DNA from: Acidobacteriota bacterium
Lineage (GTDB): Bacteria; Acidobacteriota; UBA6911; RPQK01; JAJDTT01
Assembly: GCA_028874215.1 (NCBI GenBank)
Contig: JAPPLF010000007.1
Span: 1-64,000, forward strand
Length of the DNA stretch: 64,000 nucleotides
Reading direction: 5' to 3'
Part shown: positions 9,801 through 18,000 of the stretch, in pieces
Position numbering within the stretch: position 1 is the first letter of the stretch
How the letters are laid out: every line of letters starts with the position of its first letter
Position numbers and translations under genes: made by a program
The notes under the pieces: generated by a model
Database searches by the model: none
What the model was told of the DNA's origin: nothing
What the model saw: the letters and a program-made list of their open reading frames with translations, nothing else

Positions 9801-10365
9801 AATTGACCGACTTCTGCGCCTCAATGCCGTGGTCCTGCATTTCCAGGTAAAAATGGTCCTTGCCGAAGATCTCGGAGAGCTCGCCCGCCTCTTTGCGCGC
9901 CTCCTGGTAGCGATCCTGGTGCAGATTCCAGGCCACGCTCCCCTTGAGACAGGCCGACAGCCCAATCAATCCTTCGCTGTGCTGCTCCAGCAGTTCACGG
10001 TCGATGCGCGGCCGATAGTAGAATCCCTCCAGATAACCCAGTGAGACGAGTTTGACCAGGTTCCGATAGCCCTTTTGATTTCGTGCCAGGAGAACCAGGT
10101 GGTTGCTCCCATCCGACCGGCCCGATTTGACCGTTCGTCCTTCGCGGGCCACATACACCTCGCAGCCGATAATGGGTTTGACCCCGGCATCGACTCCCGC
10201 GTCGTGGAATTGGATGGCTCCGAACAGGTTGCCGTGATCCGTCAAGGCGATGGCCGGCATCTTCAATTCGGACGCTCTCCGGAAGAGGGCGTCGATCTTG
10301 TTGGCGCCGTCAAGCAGGCTGAAGTGGCTGTGAACGTGAAGATGGACAAATTCGGCTTGGCCCAT
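6892..10365 (-). CDS. dnaE: DNA polymerase III alpha subunit (DnaE)
   Basis: This is the replicative polymerase catalytic subunit, 1157 residues. Domains in order: a PHP domain beginning HLHVHSHFSLLDG (8-20) with LTDHGN (41-46), a C-family polymerase core with GPGRGSAAGS (368-377) and the catalytic aspartates in PDIDIDF (409-415), a helix-hairpin-helix region, and a C-terminal OB-fold (about residues 980-1060, starting near LSIGGLISEVKRLT). The architecture is DnaE1; it lacks the proofreading domain of PolC. The start ATG follows a duplicated AGGA-containing leader (see the repeat at 10369). It lies 92 bases downstream of guaA on the same strand and just upstream of accA. Confidence 0.97.
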   Translation of the reverse strand: MGQAEFVHLHVHSHFSLLDGANKIDALFRRASELKMPAIALTDHGNLFGAIQFHDAGVDAGVKPIIGCEVYVAREGRTVKSGRSDGSNHLVLLARNQKGYRNLVKLVSLGYLEGFYYRPRIDRELLEQHSEGLIGLSACLKGSVAWNLHQDRYQEARKEAGELSEIFGKDHFYLEMQDHGIEAQKSVNSGILSLAKELDLPLVATNDCHYLSQDDSFPHDVLLCIQTGKTVQDTNRLSYRTDQFFLKTPEQMAQLFGHVPGALSNTLAVAEQCEFRLQDGGSVFPEFEVPAGNTLDSYFESVVREGFSRRLETLKKQPGSDGPAHPVQEYSQRLDQEIAMIQKMNFSGYFLIVWDFMRYAREQGIAVGPGRGSAAGSLVSYAMQITDVDPLQYGLLFERFLNPERVTPPDIDIDFCMHRRNQVIDYVTGKYGRDNVSQIITFGTMAARGAIRDVGRGLNIPYGEVDRIARLVPSGPDVTLKKALKTVKELRDLTAGDERYQQLMTVAQRLEGLARHASTHAAGIVIAPRPLIDLIPLYKSSKDEITTQYTMNDLERLGLLKMDFLALTTLTLIEQTLEQIREQSNPKIDLDQIDLQDEETFRLFSEGRTTGIFQFESRGMREILKRLQPSRFEDLIAMNALYRPGPIQGGMIDDFVDRRHGKVRIRYEVPELEEILRETYGVIVYQEQVMQIASVLAGFSLGEADLLRRAMGKKKKKVMRGQKKKFLAGCRERGVDPKKAQKIYDLIEQFAGYGFNKSHSTAYAILAYQTAWLKSHYPVQFMAALLTSEISNTDKMVQYLNECRDVGIRILPPNINSGTLHFSARGESIEFGLAAIRNVGEAAIRSILSCRDDVESFTSFSHFLEYVDLRTLNKRVLEALIKSGAFDCLSPTRRGLLENLDRAIERGQKAQKDRLSGQLNLFQSPTGTEAAPAPGNESGQEWPDDLKWRHEKEALGHYVTGHPLKGYQAELARFSDIRTNEVSEETAGRELSIGGLISEVKRLTTRKGDAMATFVLEDLAGSVEVLVWPKGYRKFQSLLESAPPVLLRGRCEADARGKVRILCSDLVPLDSLWNGAVQSARITIPLPSLDNDKVSGLHDLVIRHPGKCPLRFELVEQEAYRIRLIPEEELAVNPIPSFVTAVEDLFGKSSVTLYTRA

Positions 10366-10368
10366 TTC

Positions 10369-10394
10369 GTTTAATTCCTGTGTTTAATTCCTGT
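10369..10394 (-). repeat. 13-bp tandem duplication of the dnaE ribosome-binding region
   Basis: Two exact, adjacent copies of GTTTAATTCCTGT (plus-strand reading) lie immediately before dnaE. On the coding strand each copy reads ACAGGAATTAAAC and supplies an AGGA. The inner copy is 10-12 bases from the ATG and can serve as the ribosome site; the outer copy is too far away. The repeat probably arose by slippage or local duplication. Its effect on translation is unknown. Confidence 0.7.
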
Positions 10395-10457
10395 GCGGTG
10401 GCGGGACCGTTGGACGGAAGGGTAGATGTCCCGTCGGGTTTGCAAAGGCGGGTCTGA

Positions 10458-11990
10458 TCATTCCCATTCGATGGTGCCCGGCGGTTTCGAGGTCACGTCG
10501 TAGACCACCCGGTTGACACCCCTGACTTCGTTGACGATGCGGACGGAGATCCGGGCGAGAACCTCCCGGGGCAGGGAGACCCAATCCGCGGTCATTCCGT
10601 CGACGCTGTCGACGGCTCGAATCGCAACCACGTGCTCGTAGGTTCTCCCGTCTCCCATGACGCCGACGCTCTTGACCGGCAACAGGACGGCGAAAGACTG
10701 CCAGATCTTCTCGTAGAGACGCGCCCGGCGAATCTCCTCATCCACGATTCGATCCGCTTGGCGCAGCAGCGCCAACCTCTCGTCGGTCACCGGGCCCAGG
10801 ATGCGGACGGACAGGCCGGGACCCGGAAAGGGTTGTCTCCACAGGATCTCCCGGGGCAGGCCCAACTCCCGGCCGACCTGGCGAACCTCGTCCTTGAACA
10901 GATCCCGCAGCGGCTCCACCAACTCCAGATCCATCTCCTCCGGCAGTCCCCCGACGTTGTGATGACTCTTGATCACGGCCGACGGACCCTTGACGGAGAC
11001 CGATTCGATGACGTCGGGATAGAGCGTCCCCTGGACCAGGAAGCGCACATCCCCGAGCTTGCGGCATTCCTCTTCAAAGACTCGAATGAAGGTTTCCCCG
11101 ATGATCTTCCGTTTCCTCTCCGGCTCCTCCACACCCGCCAGAAGATCCAGGAACCGGGACCTCGCTTCCACCCCCACCACGTTCAATTGCAATTCGTCCC
11201 GCACCGTAGCGAGCACCTGCCGGAACTCTCCTGCCCGCAACAAGCCATTGTCCACAAAGACACAAGTGAGACGTCGACGGATGCTCTTGTGGACCAGGAT
11301 GGCCGCTACGGTCGAGTCGACCCCACCGGACAACCCGCAAACGGCTCGTCCCGATCCCACCCGGTCCCGGATCTGTTCGACGGTGCTCTCGATGAAAGAG
11401 GTCGCGGTCCAATCACGCTTGCAGCCGCAGAGCTCCACAAAGTTGGAAAATACTTCCCGCCCCAGCGGCGTGTGAACCACCTCGGGGTGAAACTGGACGC
11501 CAAAGATCCTCCGCTCCCGGCTTTCCATGACGGCGAGAGCGCTGTGCGTGGACGCCACCCGCCGAAACCCGGAAGGCACCGCCTCGATCCGGTCGCCGTG
11601 ACTCATCCAGACCTGCATCGTCCGGGGAAGGCCCTCCAGCAGAGGCGAGGAACGGGACCGTTCCAGTTGGGCCTTTCCGTATTCACGGCGGGAGGGGTGA
11701 ACCTGACCGCCGAACCGGTGGGCCAGGAGCTGCATTCCGTAGCAGATTCCGAGCAGCGGGACGCCACAGGAGTAGATTTGAGGATCAGGATGCGGAGCAC
11801 CCTCCTCGAATACGGACCGGGGCCCTCCGGAGAGGATGATTCCGGTGGGCCGGCGGCTCTCGATTTCCTGAAACGGCGTGTGGTACGGAACCACCTCCGA
11901 GAAGACTTGGGCCTCACGAATCCGGCGGGCGATCAACTGCGTATATTGCGACCCGAAGTCGAGAATGACGATGACTTCCCGGCTGCTCAA
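10458..11990 (-). CDS. guaA: GMP synthase (glutamine-hydrolysing)
   Basis: GuaA converts XMP to GMP using ATP and glutamine. The 510-residue protein has an N-terminal class I glutaminase with C83 in GICYGMQ and HPE at 168-170, then an ATP-pyrophosphatase domain with the P-loop SGGVDS (221-226), and the dimerisation domain ending PPGTIEWE. All catalytic elements are intact. The start is TTG at 11990, supported by AGAGG five bases upstream and by alignment of the first strand with the family. It is divergent from uppP; guaB is not in the window. Confidence 0.97.
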   Translation of the reverse strand: MSSREVIVILDFGSQYTQLIARRIREAQVFSEVVPYHTPFQEIESRRPTGIILSGGPRSVFEEGAPHPDPQIYSCGVPLLGICYGMQLLAHRFGGQVHPSRREYGKAQLERSRSSPLLEGLPRTMQVWMSHGDRIEAVPSGFRRVASTHSALAVMESRERRIFGVQFHPEVVHTPLGREVFSNFVELCGCKRDWTATSFIESTVEQIRDRVGSGRAVCGLSGGVDSTVAAILVHKSIRRRLTCVFVDNGLLRAGEFRQVLATVRDELQLNVVGVEARSRFLDLLAGVEEPERKRKIIGETFIRVFEEECRKLGDVRFLVQGTLYPDVIESVSVKGPSAVIKSHHNVGGLPEEMDLELVEPLRDLFKDEVRQVGRELGLPREILWRQPFPGPGLSVRILGPVTDERLALLRQADRIVDEEIRRARLYEKIWQSFAVLLPVKSVGVMGDGRTYEHVVAIRAVDSVDGMTADWVSLPREVLARISVRIVNEVRGVNRVVYDVTSKPPGTIEWE

Positions 11991-12065
11991 CGGTACCTCT
12001 TGGCTCGGAGCGGGAATCGGCCCTCGCGGGTGCGGGATCGGCCCTTTGCCCAGTGACGGGAGCGG

Positions 12066-12071
12066 AGTATA
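12066..12071 (-). promoter_or_regulatory. Candidate -10 element of guaA
   Basis: TATACT on the minus strand lies 75 bases before the guaA start, in the guaA/uppP divergent gap. Unlike several neighbours, this would give a leadered mRNA, consistent with the guaA ribosome site. No good -35 is visible. Confidence 0.3.
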
Positions 12072-12157
12072 GCACGCGGTTCTGACCCCGAAGACCCCGG
12101 TCCGTCACTGCCTGATTCCCCTTGACTCGAGTCCGGACAGGCGGGACCATCTCCGAA

Positions 12158-12979
12158 ATGATCGGCGAGCAGACACTTCAGGGGATCCTCCTGGGCATCT
12201 TGCAGGGACTGACGGAGTTCCTGCCGGTGAGCAGCTCGGGTCACCTGATACTGGTCCCCTGGCTTCTGGGCTGGCAGCCCCTGGGACTGATCTTCGACAT
12301 CATGGTCCATGTCGGTACACTCCTGGCGGTACTGGTCTATTTCCGGCACGAGTGGAAACAGTTTTCCGTACTGGCGTTCAAACGGTTGACGGGCCGGGCC
12401 CGGAACCGGAACTCCTTCCTGATGGACGCCATCCTCCTGGGGACCATTCCCGCGGTCGTGGCGGGTGGACTGTTGAAAGGCGTCATCGAGGAGCATCTCC
12501 GGACGCCCGCGGTGACCGCATTCTGCCTGGCCTTGTTCGGCCTTGTCCTCTGGTGGGCGGACCGCCGCGGCGCCAAGAGCCGGTCCCTCCGGAGCCTGAC
12601 CCGGAAAGACGGCATTCTGATCGGATTGGCCCAGGCTGTGGCTCTCATTCCGGGGGTGAGCCGGGCGGGCGTCACCCTGACCGCAGGTCTCGCTCTGGGC
12701 CTGAATCGATCGGACGCCGCCCGGTTCGCCTTCCTCCTTTCCGCCCCCGTCATGGCGCTGGCAGGGGCGGCTGCCGCCTACGAACTGCTCTCCGCCCGAA
12801 GCGCGGCCGCGGCTGCCGGTCTGGCTGACTCCACGTTACTCCTTGGTGTATCATCGTCCTTCGTTAGCGGCATCCTATGTATCCGGTTTTTTCTTCGCTT
12901 TCTCGAGCGGCGTACGCTGCTGCCGTTTGTCGCCTATCGCTTCTTGCTGGCCTTGGTTATTTTCTGCACGTCCCTGTGA
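12158..12979 (+). CDS. uppP: Undecaprenyl-diphosphate phosphatase (UppP/BacA)
   Basis: This inner-membrane enzyme recycles undecaprenyl diphosphate to the monophosphate carrier for cell-wall and glycan synthesis. The 273-residue protein is strongly hydrophobic with about eight membrane segments. The first active-site motif EFLPVSSSGH is at 20-29 and the second, PGVSRAG, at 165-171. The family usually has SRSG; here the second Ser is Ala170. I start at ATG 12158, giving the typical N-terminus; the frame is open back to a TTG at 12122. Its 3' end overlaps the start of the next reading frame. Confidence 0.93.
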   Translation: MIGEQTLQGILLGILQGLTEFLPVSSSGHLILVPWLLGWQPLGLIFDIMVHVGTLLAVLVYFRHEWKQFSVLAFKRLTGRARNRNSFLMDAILLGTIPAVVAGGLLKGVIEEHLRTPAVTAFCLALFGLVLWWADRRGAKSRSLRSLTRKDGILIGLAQAVALIPGVSRAGVTLTAGLALGLNRSDAARFAFLLSAPVMALAGAAAAYELLSARSAAAAAGLADSTLLLGVSSSFVSGILCIRFFLRFLERRTLLPFVAYRFLLALVIFCTSL

Positions 12980-13587
12980 CGGCCACGGCGGAAGACATCC
13001 TTAAGGACTCCAAGTCCATTCCCGCCTACCAGAACCAGATACTGAGATCCCATTTCCGATCCCAGTACTACAAGAGCGTGACCTCCGTCGGACCCAGAAC
13101 CAACGATCCTTTCGTCACACAATACGTGGACCGCCAGATCGGCTACTACCTGACGCGTATCCGCTCCGCGCTGGTCATGCTCAAGGTGCACTGCGAGGAG
13201 GTCCAGGAGATTCGGGCGAACGCCATGATCGACAACAGCCTTCAGATGACGCCCGAATTCCGGAAAAAATGGAGGAAAGCGCTGGGGGATCTCTCCCGCG
13301 ATGCAAGAGGTCTCAAGAACCTCATCGGGAGCATCCTGCTCGGACTGGCCCGGAAAGACTCGAAACGGCCCCGGGTCCGCTCTTGGGGCGGACGGGACGG
13401 CTATCGCCCGGAGGTGCTGTACCTGAACAGGGAGCTGATGCTGGCGGAACGGCGCATCGAAGATTTCTTCTACAAACCGACGAACACCGTGAGCTTCGAA
13501 GACCTTCGGGACAGAAAGACCATGCTGGTGCATCTCTACCACGTCCAGGAGATGGCCAAGAGACTCCGGGACGCGGTGGGCCGTTAG
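12877..13587 (+). CDS. Unrecognised protein with probable signal peptide
   Basis: I do not recognise this family. From the ATG at 12877 the product is 236 residues. It begins with a basic, hydrophobic segment ending near ATA-E (about residue 38), like a Sec signal peptide. A charged, mostly helical protein follows, with no obvious catalytic motif. This start overlaps uppP by 103 bases in another frame. An in-frame GTG at 12976 overlaps the uppP stop as GTGA and would give a 203-residue protein without the signal peptide. Neither start has a good ribosome site, so the choice is open. Orientation and overlap suggest co-transcription with uppP. Confidence 0.6.
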   Translation: MYPVFSSLSRAAYAAAVCRLSLLAGLGYFLHVPVTATAEDILKDSKSIPAYQNQILRSHFRSQYYKSVTSVGPRTNDPFVTQYVDRQIGYYLTRIRSALVMLKVHCEEVQEIRANAMIDNSLQMTPEFRKKWRKALGDLSRDARGLKNLIGSILLGLARKDSKRPRVRSWGGRDGYRPEVLYLNRELMLAERRIEDFFYKPTNTVSFEDLRDRKTMLVHLYHVQEMAKRLRDAVGR

Positions 13588-13671
13588 CAATTGCGGTGAA
13601 ACGGGAGGCATGACCCGCACCGTGCCGAATCCAGTGTGCACGGGAGCCGGAGAAACCGGAAGGAGCGACTG

Positions 13672-14358
13672 ATGCGTAGTCTCACTCAGTGGTTTGTGAT
13701 CGGCATCTTCAACCTGACCTGGCTGGCTGGCGGAGTGGAGGTGGTTCCGATCCACCATGGATCCCTCATCCTGAAATGGCAGGATAAAGTGGTCTACATC
13801 GACCCCTGGAGCCGGGGAGATTACACCGGACAACCCCCGGCGGACCTCATTCTGATCACCGATATCCACGGCGACCATTTGGATCCCGAGCAGGTCTCCC
13901 GAATCCGGAAGGACGAGACCGTCATCGTCGCCCCGGCGGCGGTGCAGAAGTCGGTACCGGAGGCCATGGTGGTGAGCAATGGCGAAACCATCCGTCCCCT
14001 CGGGATCCAGGTGGAGGGGGTCGCCATGTACAACCTGAAACGGGGTCCGGAGGCGGGAAAGCTCTACCACACCCGGGGCAGGGGAAACGGATACATCCTC
14101 ACGTTCGGGAAAGAGCGAGTCTACGTCTCCGGAGATACCGAGTGCATTCCCGAAATGAAGGCGTTGAAGGACATCGATCTGGCGTTCGTCTGCATGAACC
14201 TTCCTTACACCATGACTCCCGAAGAAGCCGCCGAATGCGTCAACAGCTTCCGGCCCAAGGCCGTCTACCCCTATCACCACAGGGGATCGGACGTGAAGGT
14301 GTTCGAGCGTATGGTGACGGCCGAAGACGTCGAGGTCAGGATTCTCGACTGGTACTGA
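13672..14358 (+). CDS. Metallo-beta-lactamase-fold hydrolase, UlaG-like
   Basis: The 228-residue protein belongs to the beta-lactamase superfamily III/UlaG-like hydrolases. It opens with a hydrophobic signal-like segment (about 5-22). The fold markers are VYIDPW, the metal motif TDIHGDHLD, VSGDTE and YPYHHRG near the C-terminus. In the canonical HxHxDH motif the first His is Asp here (D-I-H-G-D-H). The substrate is unknown. The ATG at 13672 has GGAAGGAG eight bases upstream; the open frame starts 36 bases earlier but without support. It follows the unrecognised secreted protein by 84 bases. Confidence 0.85.
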   Translation: MRSLTQWFVIGIFNLTWLAGGVEVVPIHHGSLILKWQDKVVYIDPWSRGDYTGQPPADLILITDIHGDHLDPEQVSRIRKDETVIVAPAAVQKSVPEAMVVSNGETIRPLGIQVEGVAMYNLKRGPEAGKLYHTRGRGNGYILTFGKERVYVSGDTECIPEMKALKDIDLAFVCMNLPYTMTPEEAAECVNSFRPKAVYPYHHRGSDVKVFERMVTAEDVEVRILDWY

Positions 14359-14520
14359 ACGCTGCGGTCGACGTCGTAACCGCGATCCGGTCCCGGGGGT
14401 GGATCGGCCACGACGTTTCGGGTTCCGAATCACGCGTGGCAGGCAGGCTACCTCCGTTAAATTCAGTTGACGGACGTCAGTCTATGGAGATCATTTTTTG
14501 GATGGCTGCTCCGCTTTCTT

Positions 14521-15099
14521 CTATTGCGTCCAGGCTTCCGGATCGGGGATCCCGCGGCTGGTCAATCGCTCCAATCCCGGGCCCAGTGACAGCGTCGACA
14601 GTGTGGCGTCCACTCTTTGGGGAGCGGCCTCCGCGCCGCGGAGGATGGCACGAATCTGCCCGTTCCTTGGATTGCGCAGGATGGTGACTGGCTGGTCCGT
14701 GTCCTGATCCAGCGTGGTCGAGCCACCAGGTCCGGTCAGAGTGATGCTGTCCAACTGATCGGCCCAATCGGGCTGCGCGGGCAGGACGAAGGCGAAGGAG
14801 GAACTCCCGTCTCCATCGGCCACTTGCGGCATCTCGAAGCTGAACGAGAACAACTCGTTTCCGGCTGCACTTTGTCCGACGATCTCATACTCACCATTGG
14901 ATCGCGGAAGTGACGCTGGGGCCCGGACCACGAACGCGGGTTCGAGGAACGGAACCTCTCCGCCATCCACGCCGCCCCATAGTAGGAGGGACGTCGCCGG
15001 TGCGGCGACGAGGGACGATTGTCCCCCCATGGCGGCCGTGTGCAAGCGATACCGGAGCGCGTTGGCGAAATGGTAGTCGCTGATCCACTGGGGGGGCAA
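14521..15099 (-). CDS. C-terminal part of the LRR metzincin protein, in the shifted frame
   Basis: This reading frame encodes about 192 residues that continue the large protein next to it. The long frame reads DLMSYCPP and then turns into Arg/Ser/Pro-rich nonsense. This frame begins PPQWISDYHF at the same C run and looks like real protein: a globular, beta-rich tail ending PDPEAWTQ. A -1 shift on the seven-base C tract (15090-15096) joins DLMSYCPP to QWISDYHF exactly. It is therefore not an independent gene; the formal TTG start is an artefact of the frame. Confidence 0.75.
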   Translation of the reverse strand: MPPQWISDYHFANALRYRLHTAAMGGQSSLVAAPATSLLLWGGVDGGEVPFLEPAFVVRAPASLPRSNGEYEIVGQSAAGNELFSFSFEMPQVADGDGSSSFAFVLPAQPDWADQLDSITLTGPGGSTTLDQDTDQPVTILRNPRNGQIRAILRGAEAAPQRVDATLSTLSLGPGLERLTSRGIPDPEAWTQ

Positions 15100-18000
15100 T
15101 AGCTCATCAGATCGGGCCGAGATGGTGGCACCAGTTGTCCTCCCTCACGGAAATCATATCCCCATGCGCCGATGGAGCCGTCGGGCTCTGGGAACGCCGG
15201 GTCCGGAAAAAAAGGATTGCCGCAGGGCGCGTGTCCAAGACTTAGATTGTGCCCTAATTCGTGCGCCATAATATGCCCGCTGGGATCCGAATAACTTACC
15301 TTTTTGCCAGCCGATGCTACCCCGCCGCGCGGGACTCCTCCTGACATCATCCCCATGTAGTGGCCACTGGCACCCTCCATGGCATGGATCGCTACGGTTT
15401 CACTCAGCAATGCATATTTATCGTTTTTGGAACTCAGCACCGGTTCGTGGGCGGTCACCTCCAGGTCTTCGATCGGAAGAAGCGTTCGCGTATGCCAGAG
15501 CAGTTCATGGCCTTCGGCGTCCTCGGCCATGGCTTCAACCAGGCCGAGAATCGACTTGTCCGGGGCCGGGCTCCAGAGGAACGGAACCAACGTGAGATCG
15601 AACGTGGGCAGTGCCCGGACCTCTACCGCCTGCCGCCCGGCTTCCGGAATCCGCGTCGGCAGTCCCGTCGCTGGTCCCAGCGTCTTTTCGGGGTCGATCT
15701 CGATGACCATCTCCAAGCCCGGCTGCACGATCTCCCCTGGAACTTCGGCATTGGCCGAGGCCGAGAGCGAGCCCTCATTCAATTCGGTTGGGATCCGGGC
15801 AGACTTCCCCGGGATGTCCAATACGTGCCGCTCCCGTCCCCGCACGTAGAATCTGCCCCGAACGGGTGGGATCTGTTTCCCCGTAGAACGCTCCGCCGTC
15901 ATGAACACACGAAGCAACGCGTCCTCCCCGGCAACAAGCGGCACCGGAAACTCGCGCGATTGCACTGCTTGGGTCAGGTACGCTGCCACCGGGCCGTCGC
16001 GTAAGCAAATGGCGATCCGGCGTTTCCAAACCGGCTCCAACCACCTCTGGACGCTGGCGGTGGCGGGGGCACAGAGACCTGTCCCGCCGGCCAGAAGCTC
16101 TTCAAGGCGACGGAGGTTTGTCAACTGGGCGGGCAATGGTCCAGCCAAGCCTACGTTTTTCGTCAGGGACATGATCTTCAGTTGTTCCAGTCTGCCCAGT
16201 GCCGACGGGATGGGACCTGACAGTTGGTTCCCAGCAAGATCCAGTCCCCCCAGTTTCGAGAGATTCCCGAGTGCCGACGGGATCGGACCCGTCAATCGGT
16301 TCCCCGAAAGATTCAACCAGTACATTGAGGAGATATTCCCCAGCGCCGGCGGAATCGTCCCGGTCAGTTGGTTCCCAGCAAGATCCAGTCCCCCCAGCCG
16401 GGAGAGCCTCCCGAGTGCCGACGGGATCGGACCCGTCAATCGGTTCCCCAAAAGATCCAGCACCTCCAGGCGGGAGAGCCTCCCGAGTACTTCCGGGATC
16501 GGACCCGTCAATCGGTTCCCCAAAAGATCCAGTTCCGTCAACCGGGACAGATTCCCGAGTGCCGGCGGGATCGGACCTGACAAATCGTTAAAAGCAAGAT
16601 CCAGTTGCTCCAGGTGGGAGAGGAAGCCGAGTTCCGGTGGGATCACACCTTCTAGATGGTTCGATTGAAGTTCCATCCGGATAACGCGCCCGTTGCCATC
16701 GATACTGACCCCATGCCATTCTTTCAGACGCGCCTTGGTCAGCCAGTTCTCGCTCTGGTACCAGTTCGCTCCCTGCGTCGCGTCGTAGAGCGCGACGAGG
16801 ATGTCGCGATCCGTCAGCGGCGCGCACTTCACGCCGGTTCCTTCGTGCGACGAAATGGTGTTCAGCCAATCGCGGAACGATGCCGCGGTCGGCACGCACA
16901 GTTTCGTATCAGCGTAGTGGAATTCGCGAAGGGAACGGAGATAAGACAGTGACATCGGCAAGCGTCCGGAAATAGAGTTGCCGTCAATTTTCAACTTTGC
17001 CATCTGGGACAGTAGAGCGAGACTGCCCGGGACTTGGCCCCTGAGTCCGTTGTGACTCAGATCGAGTTCCGTGACCCGACCGAGAGAGTCCACACTGACC
17101 CCGTACCATTCACCCAGTGCACCGTCCCCCCGCCAGCCGGACGAGCTTGTCCAATCCGAACCGCCAGTGACTTCGTGCAGCGCATTCAAGATGGCTCTGT
17201 CCGAATCGTTGCAGTATGCTCCCGCCTTGAAGTCCGGAATCCGCTTCGACCACCGTACGAAACTGGTGGATCCAGGAACACAAAGACCATAGTTTGAATC
17301 GAGCCAGAATTGCTGCCCCGAGTCCATATCCAGGAAGGAGGACGGTAACGGACCCGTCAGATGGTTGTTGTTGAGATATAGGTTTTCCAGGTTGGTGAGG
17401 TTTCCGAGTTCGGGCGGGATCGGCCCCGTCAGTTCGTTGTCGCTGAGACCCAGCCCTTTCAGGTTGGAAAGGTTCCCGAGTTCGGGCGGGATCGGCCCCC
17501 GCAGCAAATTGCGTTCGAGATAGAGTCCTTCCAAGTTGGAGAGCTGCCCGAGTGCCGGCGGGATCGAACCCGTCAGGTTATTTTCGGTGAGTCCTAGGAA
17601 GCGCAAGATGGAGAGGTTCCCGAGTTCGGATGGGATCGGGCCCGTCAGATGGTTGATGCTGAGGCTTAGCCCTTCCAGTTTGGAAAGGTTTCCGAGTTCC
17701 GGTGGGATCGAACCCGTCAGTTCGTTACTGCTGAGGCTTAGCCCTTCCAGGTTGGAAAGGTTCCCGAGTTCGGGCGGGATCGGACCCGTCAGTTCGTTAC
17801 TGTTGAGGCGTAGCCCTTCCAGTTTGGAAAGGTTTCCGAGTTCCGGTGGGATCCGGCCTGTCAGCCGATTGTTGCCGAGAATTAGAAATTCCAGATTGGA
17901 GAGATTCCCGAGTTCCGGTGGGATCGCCCCCGCCAAGTCATTGTTTTCGAGATTCAGCCATTCCAGGTTGGAGAGGTTTCCGAGTTCTTCGGACGGGATC

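Noticed and set aside
14736-15090. C-terminal 120 residues of the long protease frame as real protein
   Set aside because: The Arg/Ser/Pro-rich sequence after DLMSYCPP is typical of a wrong frame, while the -1 frame continues the fold.
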